A stretch of DNA of 64,000 bases from Cloacimonetes bacterium UBA5614 (lineage in GTDB: Bacteria; Cloacimonadota; Cloacimonadia; Cloacimonadales; Cloacimonadaceae): positions 1 to 64,000 of the forward strand of contig DIKQ01000013.1 in NCBI GenBank assembly GCA_002424605.1. Reading direction: 5' to 3'. This document shows, in pieces, positions 17,455 to 26,797 of the stretch. Position 1 is the stretch's first letter. Each line of letters begins with the position of its first letter. The position numbers and the translations under genes are program-made. The notes beneath the pieces were generated by a model, which made no database searches, was not told the DNA's origin, and saw nothing but the letters and a program-made list of their open reading frames with translations.

Positions 17455-18483
17455 TTATACAAGTTTACCAATATCCTCCACCAGGGCATCCACAAATTCG
17501 GTTCTGGTGTTCCATGAACACATCAGGCGCACCTCGTTGCGGTGCTCGTTCCAGAGGTAGAAGTGATATTTTTCCTGCAGTATTGGGATAATCCCGGCGG
17601 GTAAAATCGCAAAGACGGCGTTTATCTGAGGGGTTTGGGTAACTGTAACTGCGGGGATTTCCGAGAGCTTTTCCGCCAGCAGGCGCGCCATAGCATTGGC
17701 GTTTTTGGCATTCTGTTTCCAGATTCCCTCATCAATATAGGTCTCCATCTGGGCGGTCACATAGCGCATCTTGGAAATCAATTGGGTGGACTGCTTCCTG
17801 TAATAGACAGCATCTGCGGCAGCAGAATCCTGATTGATAAAGATAAGGGCTTCGCCAAACAGACAGCCGTTTTTGGTGGCTCCCAGACTTACGAGGTCAA
17901 CCCCGCAGGCGGAAGTCATTTCCTCAAAAGAACAGTCCAGCGACACCACGGCATTTGCCAGGCGGGCTCCGTCTATGTGGAGCAACAGGCGGTTGGCATG
18001 GGCAAATTCCGCCAGCACTTTTATCTCCTGCAGAGAATAGATGGTTCCGTATTCAGTGCCTTGCGAGATGGAAATCACGCGTGGCTGTGACATATGCTGG
18101 TCTGCCATCAGACTGATGTGCGGGGCAATAAGGCCGGGAGTCAGCTTGCCGTCAGGGGTTGGAATCACAATCAAGCGCCCCTGGGTGAACTTTTGCACAG
18201 CACCTGCCTCGTGCATGTTGATGTGGGCTGTTTCCGCGCAGAAGATTGCTTCATATGATTTTATAACGCTTTGCAGGGCAAGGACGTTAGCACCGGTTCC
18301 CGTCATCAGAAACAGGCACTTTGCCCCTTTACCGAACAGGGCTGCCACCTTGTCCTGGACCCTGGCTGTATATTCTTCTTCTCCATAACCGTGCCAATAG
18401 CCGTTGTTTGCCTCTTCCACCGCTTTCAGGATGAGGGGATGGGCGCCGGAATGATTATCACTGCCGAAACTGATTGAATGCAT
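17455..18483 (-). CDS. ltaE: low-specificity L-threonine aldolase
   Basis: A 342-residue PLP enzyme of fold type I that cleaves L-threonine or L-allo-threonine to glycine and acetaldehyde. The start at 18483 is used because AAGGAGAAC stands 6 bases before it; an in-frame start 48 bases upstream has no such site. Visible features are SDNHSGAHP at the N-terminus, the cofactor-contact HIDGARLANA (Asp171) and the Schiff-base lysine Lys204 in SLGATKNG. The length is normal for the family. It diverges from purA, with only 77 bases between the two starts, including a TTGACA at 18504-18509 that could serve purA. In an amino-acid fermenter it would feed glycine metabolism; that is inference. Confidence 0.88.
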   Translation of the reverse strand: MHSISFGSDNHSGAHPLILKAVEEANNGYWHGYGEEEYTARVQDKVAALFGKGAKCLFLMTGTGANVLALQSVIKSYEAIFCAETAHINMHEAGAVQKFTQGRLIVIPTPDGKLTPGLIAPHISLMADQHMSQPRVISISQGTEYGTIYSLQEIKVLAEFAHANRLLLHIDGARLANAVVSLDCSFEEMTSACGVDLVSLGATKNGCLFGEALIFINQDSAAADAVYYRKQSTQLISKMRYVTAQMETYIDEGIWKQNAKNANAMARLLAEKLSEIPAVTVTQTPQINAVFAILPAGIIPILQEKYHFYLWNEHRNEVRLMCSWNTRTEFVDALVEDIGKLV

Positions 18484-18560
18484 GCTGAGTTCTCCTTTTT
18501 CTGTTGACAAACACTGAAAGCTTATTTGCATGAGATTTTAGTTATGTCAAGGAGAATTAA

Positions 18561-19823
18561 ATGAGTTCAATTGCAGTGCTCGGTTGTATGTGGGGCGACG
18601 AAGCCAAAGCCAAGATAGTTGACGTACTCGGCGAATGCGCCGATGTAGTGGTTCGTTTCCAGGGCGGCAGCAACGCGGGGCATACCATCCACCTGAATGA
18701 AAACAAGTATGTATTCCACAGCATCCCTTCCGGAATCCTTTACCCTGAAACAGTCTGCGTGATAGCCAGCGGAGTAGTGATAGACGTGTTTAGCCTGCTG
18801 GCAGAAATCGGGGAACTGGAAGACAAGGGAATCAGCTTCAAAGACAGGCTGCTGATTGACCCCCGGGCAACACTGGTCCTGCCTCTGCATCAGGAACTGG
18901 ACGCCTCCAATGAAGATAAATCAGGCAAGAACAAAATCGGAACCACCCGCCGAGGCATCGGACCTGCCTACTCGGACGACAGAGCCAGAGCCGGCATCCG
19001 CCTCAATGACCTTTATCACAGCGCTTACCTGAAAAACCGGGTGGAAAACCTCTATAAATATCACGATATCAAAATCACAGCCAAAGATTTGAAAGAACTG
19101 CTGGCAAAGCTGGAATCCGCCGGGAAAAAGCTATCCGGATATGTCAGGCAGACCGATACCTATATCCGCAACAGGTATGCGGACGGCGACCAGATACTTT
19201 TTGAAGGCGCGCAGGGCACTCTGCTGGACATTACCTACGGAACTTATCCCTACGTTACCTCATCCAATACGATTGCGGGCGGAATCACCACGGGAGCAGG
19301 CATCCCGCTCAAGATGGTGGATAAGGTAATCGGGGTTTACAAAGCCTATTGCACCAGAGTGGGGGACGGGCCTTTCCCCACCGAGCTGAAAGATAAAACG
19401 GGAGACAAAATCCGCATCAAAGGCAACGAATTCGGTTCCACTACCGGCAGACCCCGCCGCTGCGGCTGGTTTGATGCTGTCGCCGCCAAATACAGTGCCG
19501 ACATCAACGGTTTGGACGGCCTGGCAGTCACCCTGTTGGACGTGCTTTCCGGTTTTGAGGAAGTGAAAATCTGCACTGCTTACTGGATTGACGGCAAACG
19601 CCTGGAAGACTATCCTTTTGACCCGTTCCGGCTGGAAAAAGCTACTCCAGAATACCTGAGCATGAAGGGCTGGGCAAAGGATATCACAGGCTGCAAAACG
19701 CTGAAATCCCTCCCCAAAAACGCCAGGGAATATCTGGAAGCCATTGAGGATTTGCTGGCAGTCCCGATTGAAATCGTATCGGTCGGCAAAGACCGCAGCC
19801 AAACCATAATTATCACTAAATAA
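18561..19823 (+). CDS. purA: adenylosuccinate synthase with altered P-loop
   Basis: Converts IMP, aspartate and GTP to adenylosuccinate, the first committed step to AMP. The 420 residues match the usual length. Asp13 and His41 (NAGHT), the two catalytic residues of the E. coli enzyme, are at the same numbers; the TTRRGIGP, STTGRPRRCGWFDAV and VSVGKDRSQT motifs are present. The striking point is the GTP loop: families almost always have GDEGKGK, whereas residues 12-18 here read GDEAKAK (codons GCC at both sites). Lys16 and Lys18 remain. The ribosome site AAGGAG is 6 bases from the ATG. It heads a run of tightly spaced genes (barrel, DUF362, hydrolase, ftsB, GGDEF). Confidence 0.93.
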   Translation: MSSIAVLGCMWGDEAKAKIVDVLGECADVVVRFQGGSNAGHTIHLNENKYVFHSIPSGILYPETVCVIASGVVIDVFSLLAEIGELEDKGISFKDRLLIDPRATLVLPLHQELDASNEDKSGKNKIGTTRRGIGPAYSDDRARAGIRLNDLYHSAYLKNRVENLYKYHDIKITAKDLKELLAKLESAGKKLSGYVRQTDTYIRNRYADGDQILFEGAQGTLLDITYGTYPYVTSSNTIAGGITTGAGIPLKMVDKVIGVYKAYCTRVGDGPFPTELKDKTGDKIRIKGNEFGSTTGRPRRCGWFDAVAAKYSADINGLDGLAVTLLDVLSGFEEVKICTAYWIDGKRLEDYPFDPFRLEKATPEYLSMKGWAKDITGCKTLKSLPKNAREYLEAIEDLLAVPIEIVSVGKDRSQTIIITK

Positions 19824-19845
19824 ACACTTTAATGAGGGTATCGAT

Positions 19846-21027
19846 ATGACTACCAAACCAAAGATTATCCTGCTGGCAGTGATGCTTTCAGTTTGCCTGG
19901 GACTCTTTGCCCAGGCGGACAGTCTGGATTTTCCCGCTCCCCAGTATATGCTTCCCATGTATGACCATTACAGCCAGAACAACCTGAATGCTGATGCCAT
20001 GGGCAGGGGTTTTACCACAACCGCAGTCAGGGGCAAGGTTGAAAGCGCAGTCAACAATCCCGCTACCCTGAGCGGAGACAAGTCATTCATCTATATGGAG
20101 ATGGTAATCAAGCCTCCGATTGAGGAAATCAACCGCGAGGGAGAAATGATTTACAGCGCTCCCGTTCCCTTTGGCATCTTCGGGGTTAACGGCAAGCTGT
20201 ATAAAGGACTGCTGGGCGCTATCAGTTATAACATGCCCAAATCTGTGGTTTATGATGATTTTACGGTAGAAACCATGCAAGGGGCAGATTCGGTGGTCCG
20301 CTATCCCACCTATTACCTGCACCAGTTTACCACCACCCTGGCTGGCAGTGTCGGCAATCTAAGCCTGGGTTTCAATATGCACCATCAGTTGCACGAGTTC
20401 CAGGATATCACTGTTTACCAGACATTCGACAGGGTGGACAGGGTATTCTACGTGTTCCGGATTCAACCCGGAATCCTGTATAAATGGAAAGATTTCAATT
20501 TTGGCGCAACTTTTACTCCCCAAACATCCACAAATATGGATATCCGGTATGAGGATTACAACGTAACACTGCCGACCAAGCTAAACGCCGGCCTTACTTA
20601 CGGATTCGGGAACAACCTGCTGTTGGCGGAAGCGGACTGGGAACAGTTCAGCAATATGGATGACAGTTTCAAGGACAGATTTACCCTGAAGGCAGGTTAT
20701 GAAAAAACCGTACGCAGGATTACCTACCGGGGCGGACTCATGAGCATGCCGGGGGTTTACAGCGGTGCTTACAGACTGCCTGTCCGGGAAACCCAGAATC
20801 CGGAAGAAGTCTTGTGGTGGAATGTAATCCCGCGGGGCGGATATATTGAAAAGACAGACCAGCTTTACCTGACTGCGGGATTCAGCTATAATTTCAACGG
20901 CGGCAAGCTGGCTTTCGGAGCAATGAGGGACGTCCTGGGCAATGTGGATACCACTCATCTCAGCATGGCAATGGGCTTTAATCTCGAAACCCTGAAAGGC
21001 AGAAAGTTCCTGATATTTGATAAATGA
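19846..21027 (+). CDS. outer-membrane beta-barrel protein, FadL/PorV-like
   Basis: A 393-residue protein with a signal peptide ending at FAQA. Its N-terminal part has NADAMGRGFTTTAVRGKVESAVNNPATL, the 'asparagine-proline-alanine' segment typical of OMPP1/FadL/TodX and PorV barrels, followed by alternating aromatic/hydrophobic strands to the end (FSYNFNGGKLAFGAM). Such barrels move hydrophobic compounds or, in PorV, shuttle sorted surface proteins; which applies here cannot be told. It lies 22 bases after purA and its stop overlaps the next start (ATGA). Confidence 0.7.
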   Translation: MTTKPKIILLAVMLSVCLGLFAQADSLDFPAPQYMLPMYDHYSQNNLNADAMGRGFTTTAVRGKVESAVNNPATLSGDKSFIYMEMVIKPPIEEINREGEMIYSAPVPFGIFGVNGKLYKGLLGAISYNMPKSVVYDDFTVETMQGADSVVRYPTYYLHQFTTTLAGSVGNLSLGFNMHHQLHEFQDITVYQTFDRVDRVFYVFRIQPGILYKWKDFNFGATFTPQTSTNMDIRYEDYNVTLPTKLNAGLTYGFGNNLLLAEADWEQFSNMDDSFKDRFTLKAGYEKTVRRITYRGGLMSMPGVYSGAYRLPVRETQNPEEVLWWNVIPRGGYIEKTDQLYLTAGFSYNFNGGKLAFGAMRDVLGNVDTTHLSMAMGFNLETLKGRKFLIFDK

Positions 21028-22169
21028 ATCCAAAAGTAGCTATACGCAAGATTGACCAGTACCAGCTGGAAACATTGACAGAAGCAGTCAGGGATTTCCT
21101 TGATTCTGCCGGTTCGACCCGCCTGGACAAAGCTAAAACCGTTCTGGTTAAGCCAAACCTGTTGGGAGGCTTTGCTCCCGATAAAGCTGTTACCACTCAT
21201 CCGCTGGTCCTTGAAGCCCTGGTCAGGGTGCTTCTGGAAAAAAAGAAAGAGGTTTGGATTGGGGACAGTCCCGGTGGAAACAGCAGCGTAGAAAATGTCT
21301 GGAAAGTGTGCGGGTTGCAGGATTTGGCTGAGAAATATCCGGTGAAACTCGTTAACTTCACGGGGCTTGGTATCCAGGAGATAATTCTGGACGGCTATAG
21401 ATTATTGTTATCCAAGATTATCTGGCAAGCCGATGCCATTATCAATGTCGGCAAAATGAAGACGCATGGTCTAATGGCTTATACCGGAGCAGTTAAAAAC
21501 CTCTATGGCTTGATTCCGGGGCTGGCAAAGTCCGTTTATCACAAGGATTATCCGGATGCCAGGTCTTTCGGAAAGCTGCTCGCCGCATTATACAAAACTG
21601 TCCGGCACAGGGTTGCCTATAATATTCTGGACGGCGTGGTCGGCATGGATGGAGTAGGGCCTTCCGCAGGAAAACCACACCGGTTCGGATTGCTGTTCGG
21701 CTCTACTTCTGCGGCGGCTCTGGATTATACTGCGTCAAAGTTTATGGGTTTCAAACTGAAACAGATACCCTATCTGAAAAAAGCCCTGCATTATGAGGGA
21801 GTGCTGCCATCCCATATTGAAATTCCCCTCAGTTTTCACGAGTTCAAACTGGAGAACGTGGATTTGACAGTAACGCTGCTCAATTCCTCCATTATGCGTT
21901 TTGTCCCATCAACGGTCAGGTATCCTCTGCAGAGAGCATTCAGGTTTTTCCCCTTCATTACAGATGAGTGCCGAAACTGCGGTGTCTGCGTCAATGCCTG
22001 TCCCGTAAAGACCATCAGGCGAACTGATGGTGAAAACCCGGTAATCGATACAGAAAAATGCATCTGCTGTCTTTGCTGCCACGAAATGTGCCCGTACAAT
22101 GCCATAGTCATCAGGAAATCATGGCTGGCAAAACTCATCATGCCGGACAGGAAGAAGGACAAAGCATGA
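21024..22169 (+). CDS. DUF362 protein with two [4Fe-4S] ferredoxin motifs
   Basis: A 381-residue iron-sulfur protein. Residues 1 to about 290 are the DUF362 domain (VLVKPNLLGG, IGDSPGG, NVGKMKTHGLMAYTGAVKNLYGLIPG). The C-terminus has two CxxCxxCxxxCP clusters: CRNCGVCVNACP and CICCLCCHEMCP, each expected to bind [4Fe-4S]. The family is widespread in anaerobes and its reaction is not established. The ATG at 21024 overlaps the previous stop, and its own stop overlaps the next start (ATGA), so translation is probably coupled along the three genes. Confidence 0.85.
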   Translation: MNPKVAIRKIDQYQLETLTEAVRDFLDSAGSTRLDKAKTVLVKPNLLGGFAPDKAVTTHPLVLEALVRVLLEKKKEVWIGDSPGGNSSVENVWKVCGLQDLAEKYPVKLVNFTGLGIQEIILDGYRLLLSKIIWQADAIINVGKMKTHGLMAYTGAVKNLYGLIPGLAKSVYHKDYPDARSFGKLLAALYKTVRHRVAYNILDGVVGMDGVGPSAGKPHRFGLLFGSTSAAALDYTASKFMGFKLKQIPYLKKALHYEGVLPSHIEIPLSFHEFKLENVDLTVTLLNSSIMRFVPSTVRYPLQRAFRFFPFITDECRNCGVCVNACPVKTIRRTDGENPVIDTEKCICCLCCHEMCPYNAIVIRKSWLAKLIMPDRKKDKA

Positions 22170-22807
22170 AGCTGCAATATTTCGGGCATTCCTTCTGGTG
22201 TATTTACACCTCTGGGGTATCAATTGTGATAGACCCGTTTGACAACATTGGCTATCCCATGCCGGATAATCTGTCAGCAGATTACGTAATTGTGAGCCAT
22301 GAACACCATGACCACAACAACGTATCACTCATCAAAGGCGCTCCCCATGTTATCAGAACATCCGGGCTGCATAAGCTCAAGGGCGGGACTGCTGAATTGA
22401 TTTCCGCCTATCATGATGCAGAAATGGGAGCTAAACGGGGCAGCAACAATATTATCAGATTAGATATTGATGGCTATACCCTTGTTCATTGCGGTGACTT
22501 GGGTCATTTGCCTTCACAGGACGTCCTGCAAAAGATAAACGAGCCCGATATGCTACTTATTCCGGTTGGCGAAGTTTATACCCTTTCCCTAAAGCAAGTC
22601 ACTGCCACGATAAAAGCTATCAAACCCCGCCTGATTTTCCCTATGCATTACCAGACACAACCCCTAAGTTTCAAACTGGGTAAACTGGAAGAGTTTACCA
22701 CCCATGCTACTGATGTTGTAAGGAACAACTCAAATATTATAGAGATAACCCCTGAACTGCTGTCGGCAGAGAAGACCATCATAATGGACTGGAAAAGCGA
22801 GGATTAG
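22166..22807 (+). CDS. metallo-beta-lactamase-fold hydrolase (UlaG-like)
   Basis: 213 residues. The ATG at 22166 overlaps the previous stop and starts directly at the first strand of the fold (MKLQYFGHSFWCIYTSGVSIVIDP). The metal motif HxHxDH is present as His45-Glu-His47-His-Asp49-His50, with later ligands in HCGDLGHL and the final FPMHY. This matches the Zn-dependent L13/UlaG branch. The substrate is unknown. Coupling to the DUF362 gene suggests a shared job, but nothing shows what it is. Confidence 0.8.
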   Translation: MKLQYFGHSFWCIYTSGVSIVIDPFDNIGYPMPDNLSADYVIVSHEHHDHNNVSLIKGAPHVIRTSGLHKLKGGTAELISAYHDAEMGAKRGSNNIIRLDIDGYTLVHCGDLGHLPSQDVLQKINEPDMLLIPVGEVYTLSLKQVTATIKAIKPRLIFPMHYQTQPLSFKLGKLEEFTTHATDVVRNNSNIIEITPELLSAEKTIIMDWKSED

Positions 22808-22811
22808 AGCT

Positions 22812-23147
22812 ATGAAGTCAAAACCAGGTAACCTGGAACGCATTAAACACGTAAGAATCATTTATCTGATAATCATCGGAATCATTGTGATGTTTATGCT
22901 TTTCTTTGGCAGAAACAGCTTCCTGAAAGTATTTCTAAACCACAGGGAAGTAGCCCGACTGCAGAGCAAAGTGGAACAGCTTCAATCTGAAAACGAGCAA
23001 CTCCGCAAGGAGAATCACGAGCTCAAGACCAATCCTGATGAGATTGAAAAGATTGCCAGAGAAAAACTTGGCTATCAGAAAGGTGACGAAAAAGTGTTTC
23101 GATTCCTGCCTTCTGATGAGCAGACCACGACAGATGGGAAAAACTAG
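22812..23147 (+). CDS. ftsB: septum formation initiator, FtsB/DivIC family
   Basis: A 111-residue bitopic membrane protein: a short basic cytoplasmic start, one transmembrane segment (about 18-36, IIYLIIIGIIVMFMLFF), then a coiled coil (about 44-78, ARLQSKVEQLQSENEQLRKENHEL) and the family signature EKIAREKLGYQKGDEKVFRF. It is part of the divisome core with FtsL and FtsQ in well-studied bacteria. It lies 4 bases after the hydrolase gene and 1 base before the cyclase gene. Confidence 0.85.
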   Translation: MKSKPGNLERIKHVRIIYLIIIGIIVMFMLFFGRNSFLKVFLNHREVARLQSKVEQLQSENEQLRKENHELKTNPDEIEKIAREKLGYQKGDEKVFRFLPSDEQTTTDGKN

Positions 23148-23148
23148 T

Positions 23149-24810
23149 ATGGCTCAAGCGGTTAAACACGTTTCACTACCTCAGCTTCAAAGGGATAACC
23201 TGAACACATTGATATCAGAATTCTGCTCTTCTACCGGTCAGAAGCATAAGAAATCGACAATTGCAGAGTTCAGGAATCAGTTTGTGCAATATGCCGAGGA
23301 ATGCGGAAACAATAAGCAATCCATCGGAGCCTGGATTTCCTGTTTTCTTGAGCTGATAGTCCCCCGTGCTGCCAGGTTAAGGCATGAGCCGGACATGGAA
23401 CAGCCTAATTTAATATCCTTTCTATTGAAACTTCCCTTGGATGAAAAGACTGATGAGTACAAAGCAATCGCTTCCGCAATAAAACCAAAAGACGTGGAAC
23501 CTCTTACTGCGAAAGAATACCTGCTTCAACTGCAGATTTGTTTTTTGCTGATAGAACTTGGCTACAGTAAAGTGGATATATATCTCAAGAAACTGAGCTG
23601 CCTCACAGACGGTGATTATGCACCTTCTCAATATTCGCTGATTATCAGGATGCTGGAGGCAAAGGTCCAGGCTCTTTCAGCGGATGTCAGGGATGAGCAG
23701 CTGATCTGGCTGGATTTGATTCTCAACGCATGGGTTCATCTGGATAAGAGAGACACAGTATTTTTCCTTTCCCAATGGATAAACTCACTGAAGTGGATAA
23801 AGCCCGGTCCGGTCAGGAAAGACCTCCTGAATCTGCTGCTGGAAGCCAGCCAGCAGTCTGATAACCAGAACCAGGCAATAATCCTCTATGATTTGTTCAA
23901 TCTCTCTGACAAGGCGATTTCAACCGGCGAAAAACTCAATTACCTGGGCAAGATTCTCAGCCTTCCCAAAGACCTGTTCAGGGTTGACCAACTGCAGAAC
24001 ATGTATTACTTTTCCGGGAATATGAAGTCTTCCATCGAATCCAGCTTTATGGAATCCGTAACTGATTTCCAGCAGTCAAACTACTATATTTACCGCTACT
24101 GGTGCTGGATTAACAGCATAAACCACTTTTTCCAGAACAGGTTTCAGGCTGAAGAATACCTCGGGGTTCAGTCCAGGATTGAACAAAAGACCATGGAACT
24201 GATTAACCTCATCAATATCCAGAGCAACGCTTATGTGGAGACTCTCCAGTCCAACTTTACCAAGATTGAGGAACTGTACCATCAGGTGGAGGAGCTTTCG
24301 CTCCGAGACTCCCTGACGGGGCTTTATAACCGCAGATTTCTTTACAACAACATCAACGAATTGCTGCAATTGGCTGTCCGCCAGCAATCTCCCCTCAGTT
24401 TTGTCCTGATTGATATTGACGATTTCAAGCCTGTGAATGACACCTACGGACATCTGGCGGGTGACTTTATCCTCAAGGATATGTCCAATCACTTGAAGGG
24501 ATTCTTCCGTAAAAGTGACTTTGTCATCCGCTATGGCGGTGAGGAGTTTCTGATAGTCATGTTTAATTCCGATCAGCTTCAGGCCGAACAGACCCTGGAA
24601 AACCTGAGAACCAGCATCAATAGCAGAGTGCTGAGATATATGAATACTTACCTTCACATAACTGTCAGCGTAGGAATAGCTTCCTGCAAATTCAGCAGTT
24701 CCTTCAATTCCGTTAATCTGGAAAAGCTCATCGCTGAGGCGGACGCCGCTATGTACGAGTCCAAGACGCACGGCAAGAATAAAATAACTTCCCGGGTAAT
24801 TTCTTCCTGA
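23149..24810 (+). CDS. diguanylate cyclase (GGDEF) with unknown N-terminal region
   Basis: The start at 23149 follows the ftsB stop by one base; GGGA lies 10 bases upstream, and coupling to ftsB probably helps. Of 553 residues, about 385 form an alpha-helical N-terminal region I do not recognise, with no membrane segment; a short coiled coil joins it to the GGDEF domain (DSLTGLYNRRFL onward). The active site is YGGEEF (Gly463-Phe467), and the product-inhibition site RxxD is intact as Arg454-Asp457, five residues before it. It should make cyclic di-GMP from GTP in the cytoplasm. No EAL or PilZ gene is in the window. Placement right behind ftsB may link c-di-GMP to the cell cycle, but could be chance. 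Confidence 0.88.
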   Translation: MAQAVKHVSLPQLQRDNLNTLISEFCSSTGQKHKKSTIAEFRNQFVQYAEECGNNKQSIGAWISCFLELIVPRAARLRHEPDMEQPNLISFLLKLPLDEKTDEYKAIASAIKPKDVEPLTAKEYLLQLQICFLLIELGYSKVDIYLKKLSCLTDGDYAPSQYSLIIRMLEAKVQALSADVRDEQLIWLDLILNAWVHLDKRDTVFFLSQWINSLKWIKPGPVRKDLLNLLLEASQQSDNQNQAIILYDLFNLSDKAISTGEKLNYLGKILSLPKDLFRVDQLQNMYYFSGNMKSSIESSFMESVTDFQQSNYYIYRYWCWINSINHFFQNRFQAEEYLGVQSRIEQKTMELINLINIQSNAYVETLQSNFTKIEELYHQVEELSLRDSLTGLYNRRFLYNNINELLQLAVRQQSPLSFVLIDIDDFKPVNDTYGHLAGDFILKDMSNHLKGFFRKSDFVIRYGGEEFLIVMFNSDQLQAEQTLENLRTSINSRVLRYMNTYLHITVSVGIASCKFSSSFNSVNLEKLIAEADAAMYESKTHGKNKITSRVISS

Positions 24811-24833
24811 TGGGTTTACCGGCTCATTCAGAC

Positions 24834-24839
24834 TTGACA
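24834..24839 (+). promoter_or_regulatory. possible -35 box (TTGACA)
   Basis: A perfect TTGACA 47 bases before the ATPase gene, in the 70-base gap after the cyclase gene. The -10 region is poor (TTCGTA at 17 bases). It may start a new transcript for the ATPase and the two barrel genes. Confidence 0.35.
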
Positions 24840-24880
24840 ATTTTGGTTCGGGCTGATTCGTAGAAAAAAAGGAGATAACC

Positions 24881-25984
24881 ATGGCAAAGGTTACTGTAAA
24901 TAACGTTAATAAAGTATATGACAACGGCTTTCAAGCGGTCATGGATGCCTGTTTTGTGGCTGAAGATAAAGAATTTGTAGTTCTGGTGGGACCTTCCGGT
25001 TGTGGCAAGACCACCATTCTCAGGATGATTGCAGGCCTGGAAACCATCACAGGCGGAGAGATAAAAATCGGAGATACCGTCGTCAATAACGTCCTGCCCA
25101 AGGACCGTGACATTGCCATGGTGTTCCAGAATTACGCGCTGTATCCCCACATGACCGTTTATGAGAACATGGCTTTTGCCCTCAAGCTCCGCAAGGAATC
25201 CAAGGCTGAAATAGATAAAAAAGTCCAGCATGCAGCCAACCTTCTGGGAATCCAATCCATGCTGAAAAGCCGTCCGGGTCAGCTTTCCGGCGGACAGAGA
25301 CAGAGGGTGGCGCTGGGCAGGGCAATTGTCCGCAATCCCAAGGTATTCCTGTTTGACGAACCACTTTCCAACCTTGATGCCAAGCTGCGCGTCCAGATGC
25401 GCTCCGAGATTGTCAAGCTCCACCAAAAGCTGGAAAATACCATGATATATGTTACCCATGACCAGGTGGAAGCTATGACCATGGCGGGCAAGATTGTCGT
25501 CATGAAGGACGGCGTAATCCAGCAGATAGATGTCCCCCTCACTGTTTACAACCACCCGGCAAACTTGTTTGTTGCAGGTTTCATCGGCAGTCCTGCCATC
25601 AATATAGTGGAAGGAAAGCTCGTTTCTGCGGGCAATGCCATGGAATTTTCCTGCCCTGATTTCACCTTGCCGCTTACTCCCGATCAGAGAGAAGTGCTCG
25701 CCGCCTACAAGGACAAGGACATTATCATGGGTATCCGTCCCGAGGATATCTATGACAAAAGATTTGACTCCATGGCAATGGAACCCCGCCAGGTGGAAGT
25801 CATCTGCGAGATTGTGGAGCCGTTGGGCAATGAATACATAGTTTATCTCAAAACAAATGCCCTGGATTTTACAGCCAGATTCGACCCCAAAGACCTGCCG
25901 CCCAAAGGACAGCTTTTCCCTGTTACCCTGGATATGGCGAAAGTGCATTTCTTCGACAAACAGACGGAAGTCTGCTTAGTATAG
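24881..25984 (+). CDS. ABC transporter ATPase, MalK/UgpC/MsmX family, without partners nearby
   Basis: A 367-residue ATPase of the carbohydrate importer (CUT1) type. Walker A is GPSGCGKTT (37-45), the Q-loop lies in [16 protein letters not shown], the signature [14 protein letters not shown] is near 135-148, Walker B is [13 protein letters not shown], and the switch His is in YVTHDQ. The C-terminal about 130 residues form the TOBE/regulatory region ([10 protein letters not shown]). AAGGAG precedes the start. No permease or binding protein is adjacent, so it may energise several importers elsewhere, as MsmX does in Bacillus; that is inference. The two genes behind it encode outer-membrane barrels. 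Confidence 0.88.
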   Translation: MAKVTVNNVNKVYDNGFQAVMDACFVAEDKEFVVLVGPSGCGKTTILRMIAGLETITGGEIKIGDTVVNNVLPKDRDIAMVFQNYALYPHMTVYENMAFALKLRKESKAEIDKKVQHAANLLGIQSMLKSRPGQLSGGQRQRVALGRAIVRNPKVFLFDEPLSNLDAKLRVQMRSEIVKLHQKLENTMIYVTHDQVEAMTMAGKIVVMKDGVIQQIDVPLTVYNHPANLFVAGFIGSPAINIVEGKLVSAGNAMEFSCPDFTLPLTPDQREVLAAYKDKDIIMGIRPEDIYDKRFDSMAMEPRQVEVICEIVEPLGNEYIVYLKTNALDFTARFDPKDLPPKGQLFPVTLDMAKVHFFDKQTEVCLV

Positions 25985-25999
25985 AATAAAAGAGGCATT

Positions 26000-26797
26000 A
26001 TGGTCTTATCAGCAAAGCGCTGTCTGCTGGCAGCTCTTCTAAGCGTAGCTATGTCCGGGTTAATCTGCCTGGAACCCCTGCCTTTCTGCAATCCCTTCCT
26101 TATCGGCGTGAGCGGGCTTACCACCCTTACTGACGATGCGTCTGCTTCTGCTATCAATCCTGCTGCCGGTGAAAGCGGCATCTCCTCTTCCACCAGCTTT
26201 CTGCACGGAATGAGAGCCCTTAACCAATATGAGCTTTCCTCACTCCTGAATTACAAAAACAGCAGTTTTATTGCTGCCTGGCAGGCTCTGGACAATGATG
26301 ATTACACCCGGCAGGATTTCCGCCTAGGTGCGCGTTATGAGATAAAGCCTGTCCGCTTCGGCATGGGATTGAAGCTGTTTTATGACGACATCCCCGGCTA
26401 TGGCAGTGAAAGGGATTACCGCCTCTATGAAGGCGTGCGCGCCAGGTTCAAGAAAACTGTGGCGGATCTTGCTTTTGAGCACAAAATCCCGCCTTTCGGC
26501 AACGGCAGCAAGGACACAGGAAGCCTCAGTTTCAGCATCGGGCAAAAGCTGGACGCAGATTCGGAGGTATCATTCGGGCTTGATGCCTCGCAAAACCTGC
26601 CTGTAAACTACAAGCTGGGTTGCCGTTTCCTGGTTTTCCGCGATTTCTCCGCCCTTGCCTCCTGGTCCAGCCAGCCGGGCAGGTTCGCTTTCGGAACAAT
26701 ATTCAGTCTCAGGAGCTTTAACCTTGCCTATGCCCTGCAGACCCATCCTGAACTGGATTGGACGCATTCCATTGGTATTGCCGCATCACTTCCATAA
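26000..26797 (+). CDS. outer-membrane beta-barrel protein, PorV/FadL-like
   Basis: A 265-residue protein with an N-terminal signal sequence (RCLLAALLSVAMSGLICLE) and the segment LTDDASASAINPAAGES, the NPA motif of PorV/PorQ/FadL-like barrels. The rest alternates polar and hydrophobic residues with many aromatics, fitting about 12 beta strands. It starts 15 bases after the ATPase gene, and its TAA shares one base with the next ATG (TAATG), so the two barrel genes are translationally coupled. The exact role is unknown. Confidence 0.55.
   Translation: MVLSAKRCLLAALLSVAMSGLICLEPLPFCNPFLIGVSGLTTLTDDASASAINPAAGESGISSSTSFLHGMRALNQYELSSLLNYKNSSFIAAWQALDNDDYTRQDFRLGARYEIKPVRFGMGLKLFYDDIPGYGSERDYRLYEGVRARFKKTVADLAFEHKIPPFGNGSKDTGSLSFSIGQKLDADSEVSFGLDASQNLPVNYKLGCRFLVFRDFSALASWSSQPGRFAFGTIFSLRSFNLAYALQTHPELDWTHSIGIAASLP

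Noticed and set aside
17421..17495. Longer N-terminus of the PepSY-like protein
   Set aside because: It would overlap the threonine aldolase gene and place 25 non-signal residues before a clear membrane anchor; the ATG at 17420 is better.
17500..17530. A TGTTCCATGAACA palindrome as a possible parS site
   Set aside because: It lacks the central CACGTG of parS, lies inside the threonine aldolase gene, and is far from parAB.
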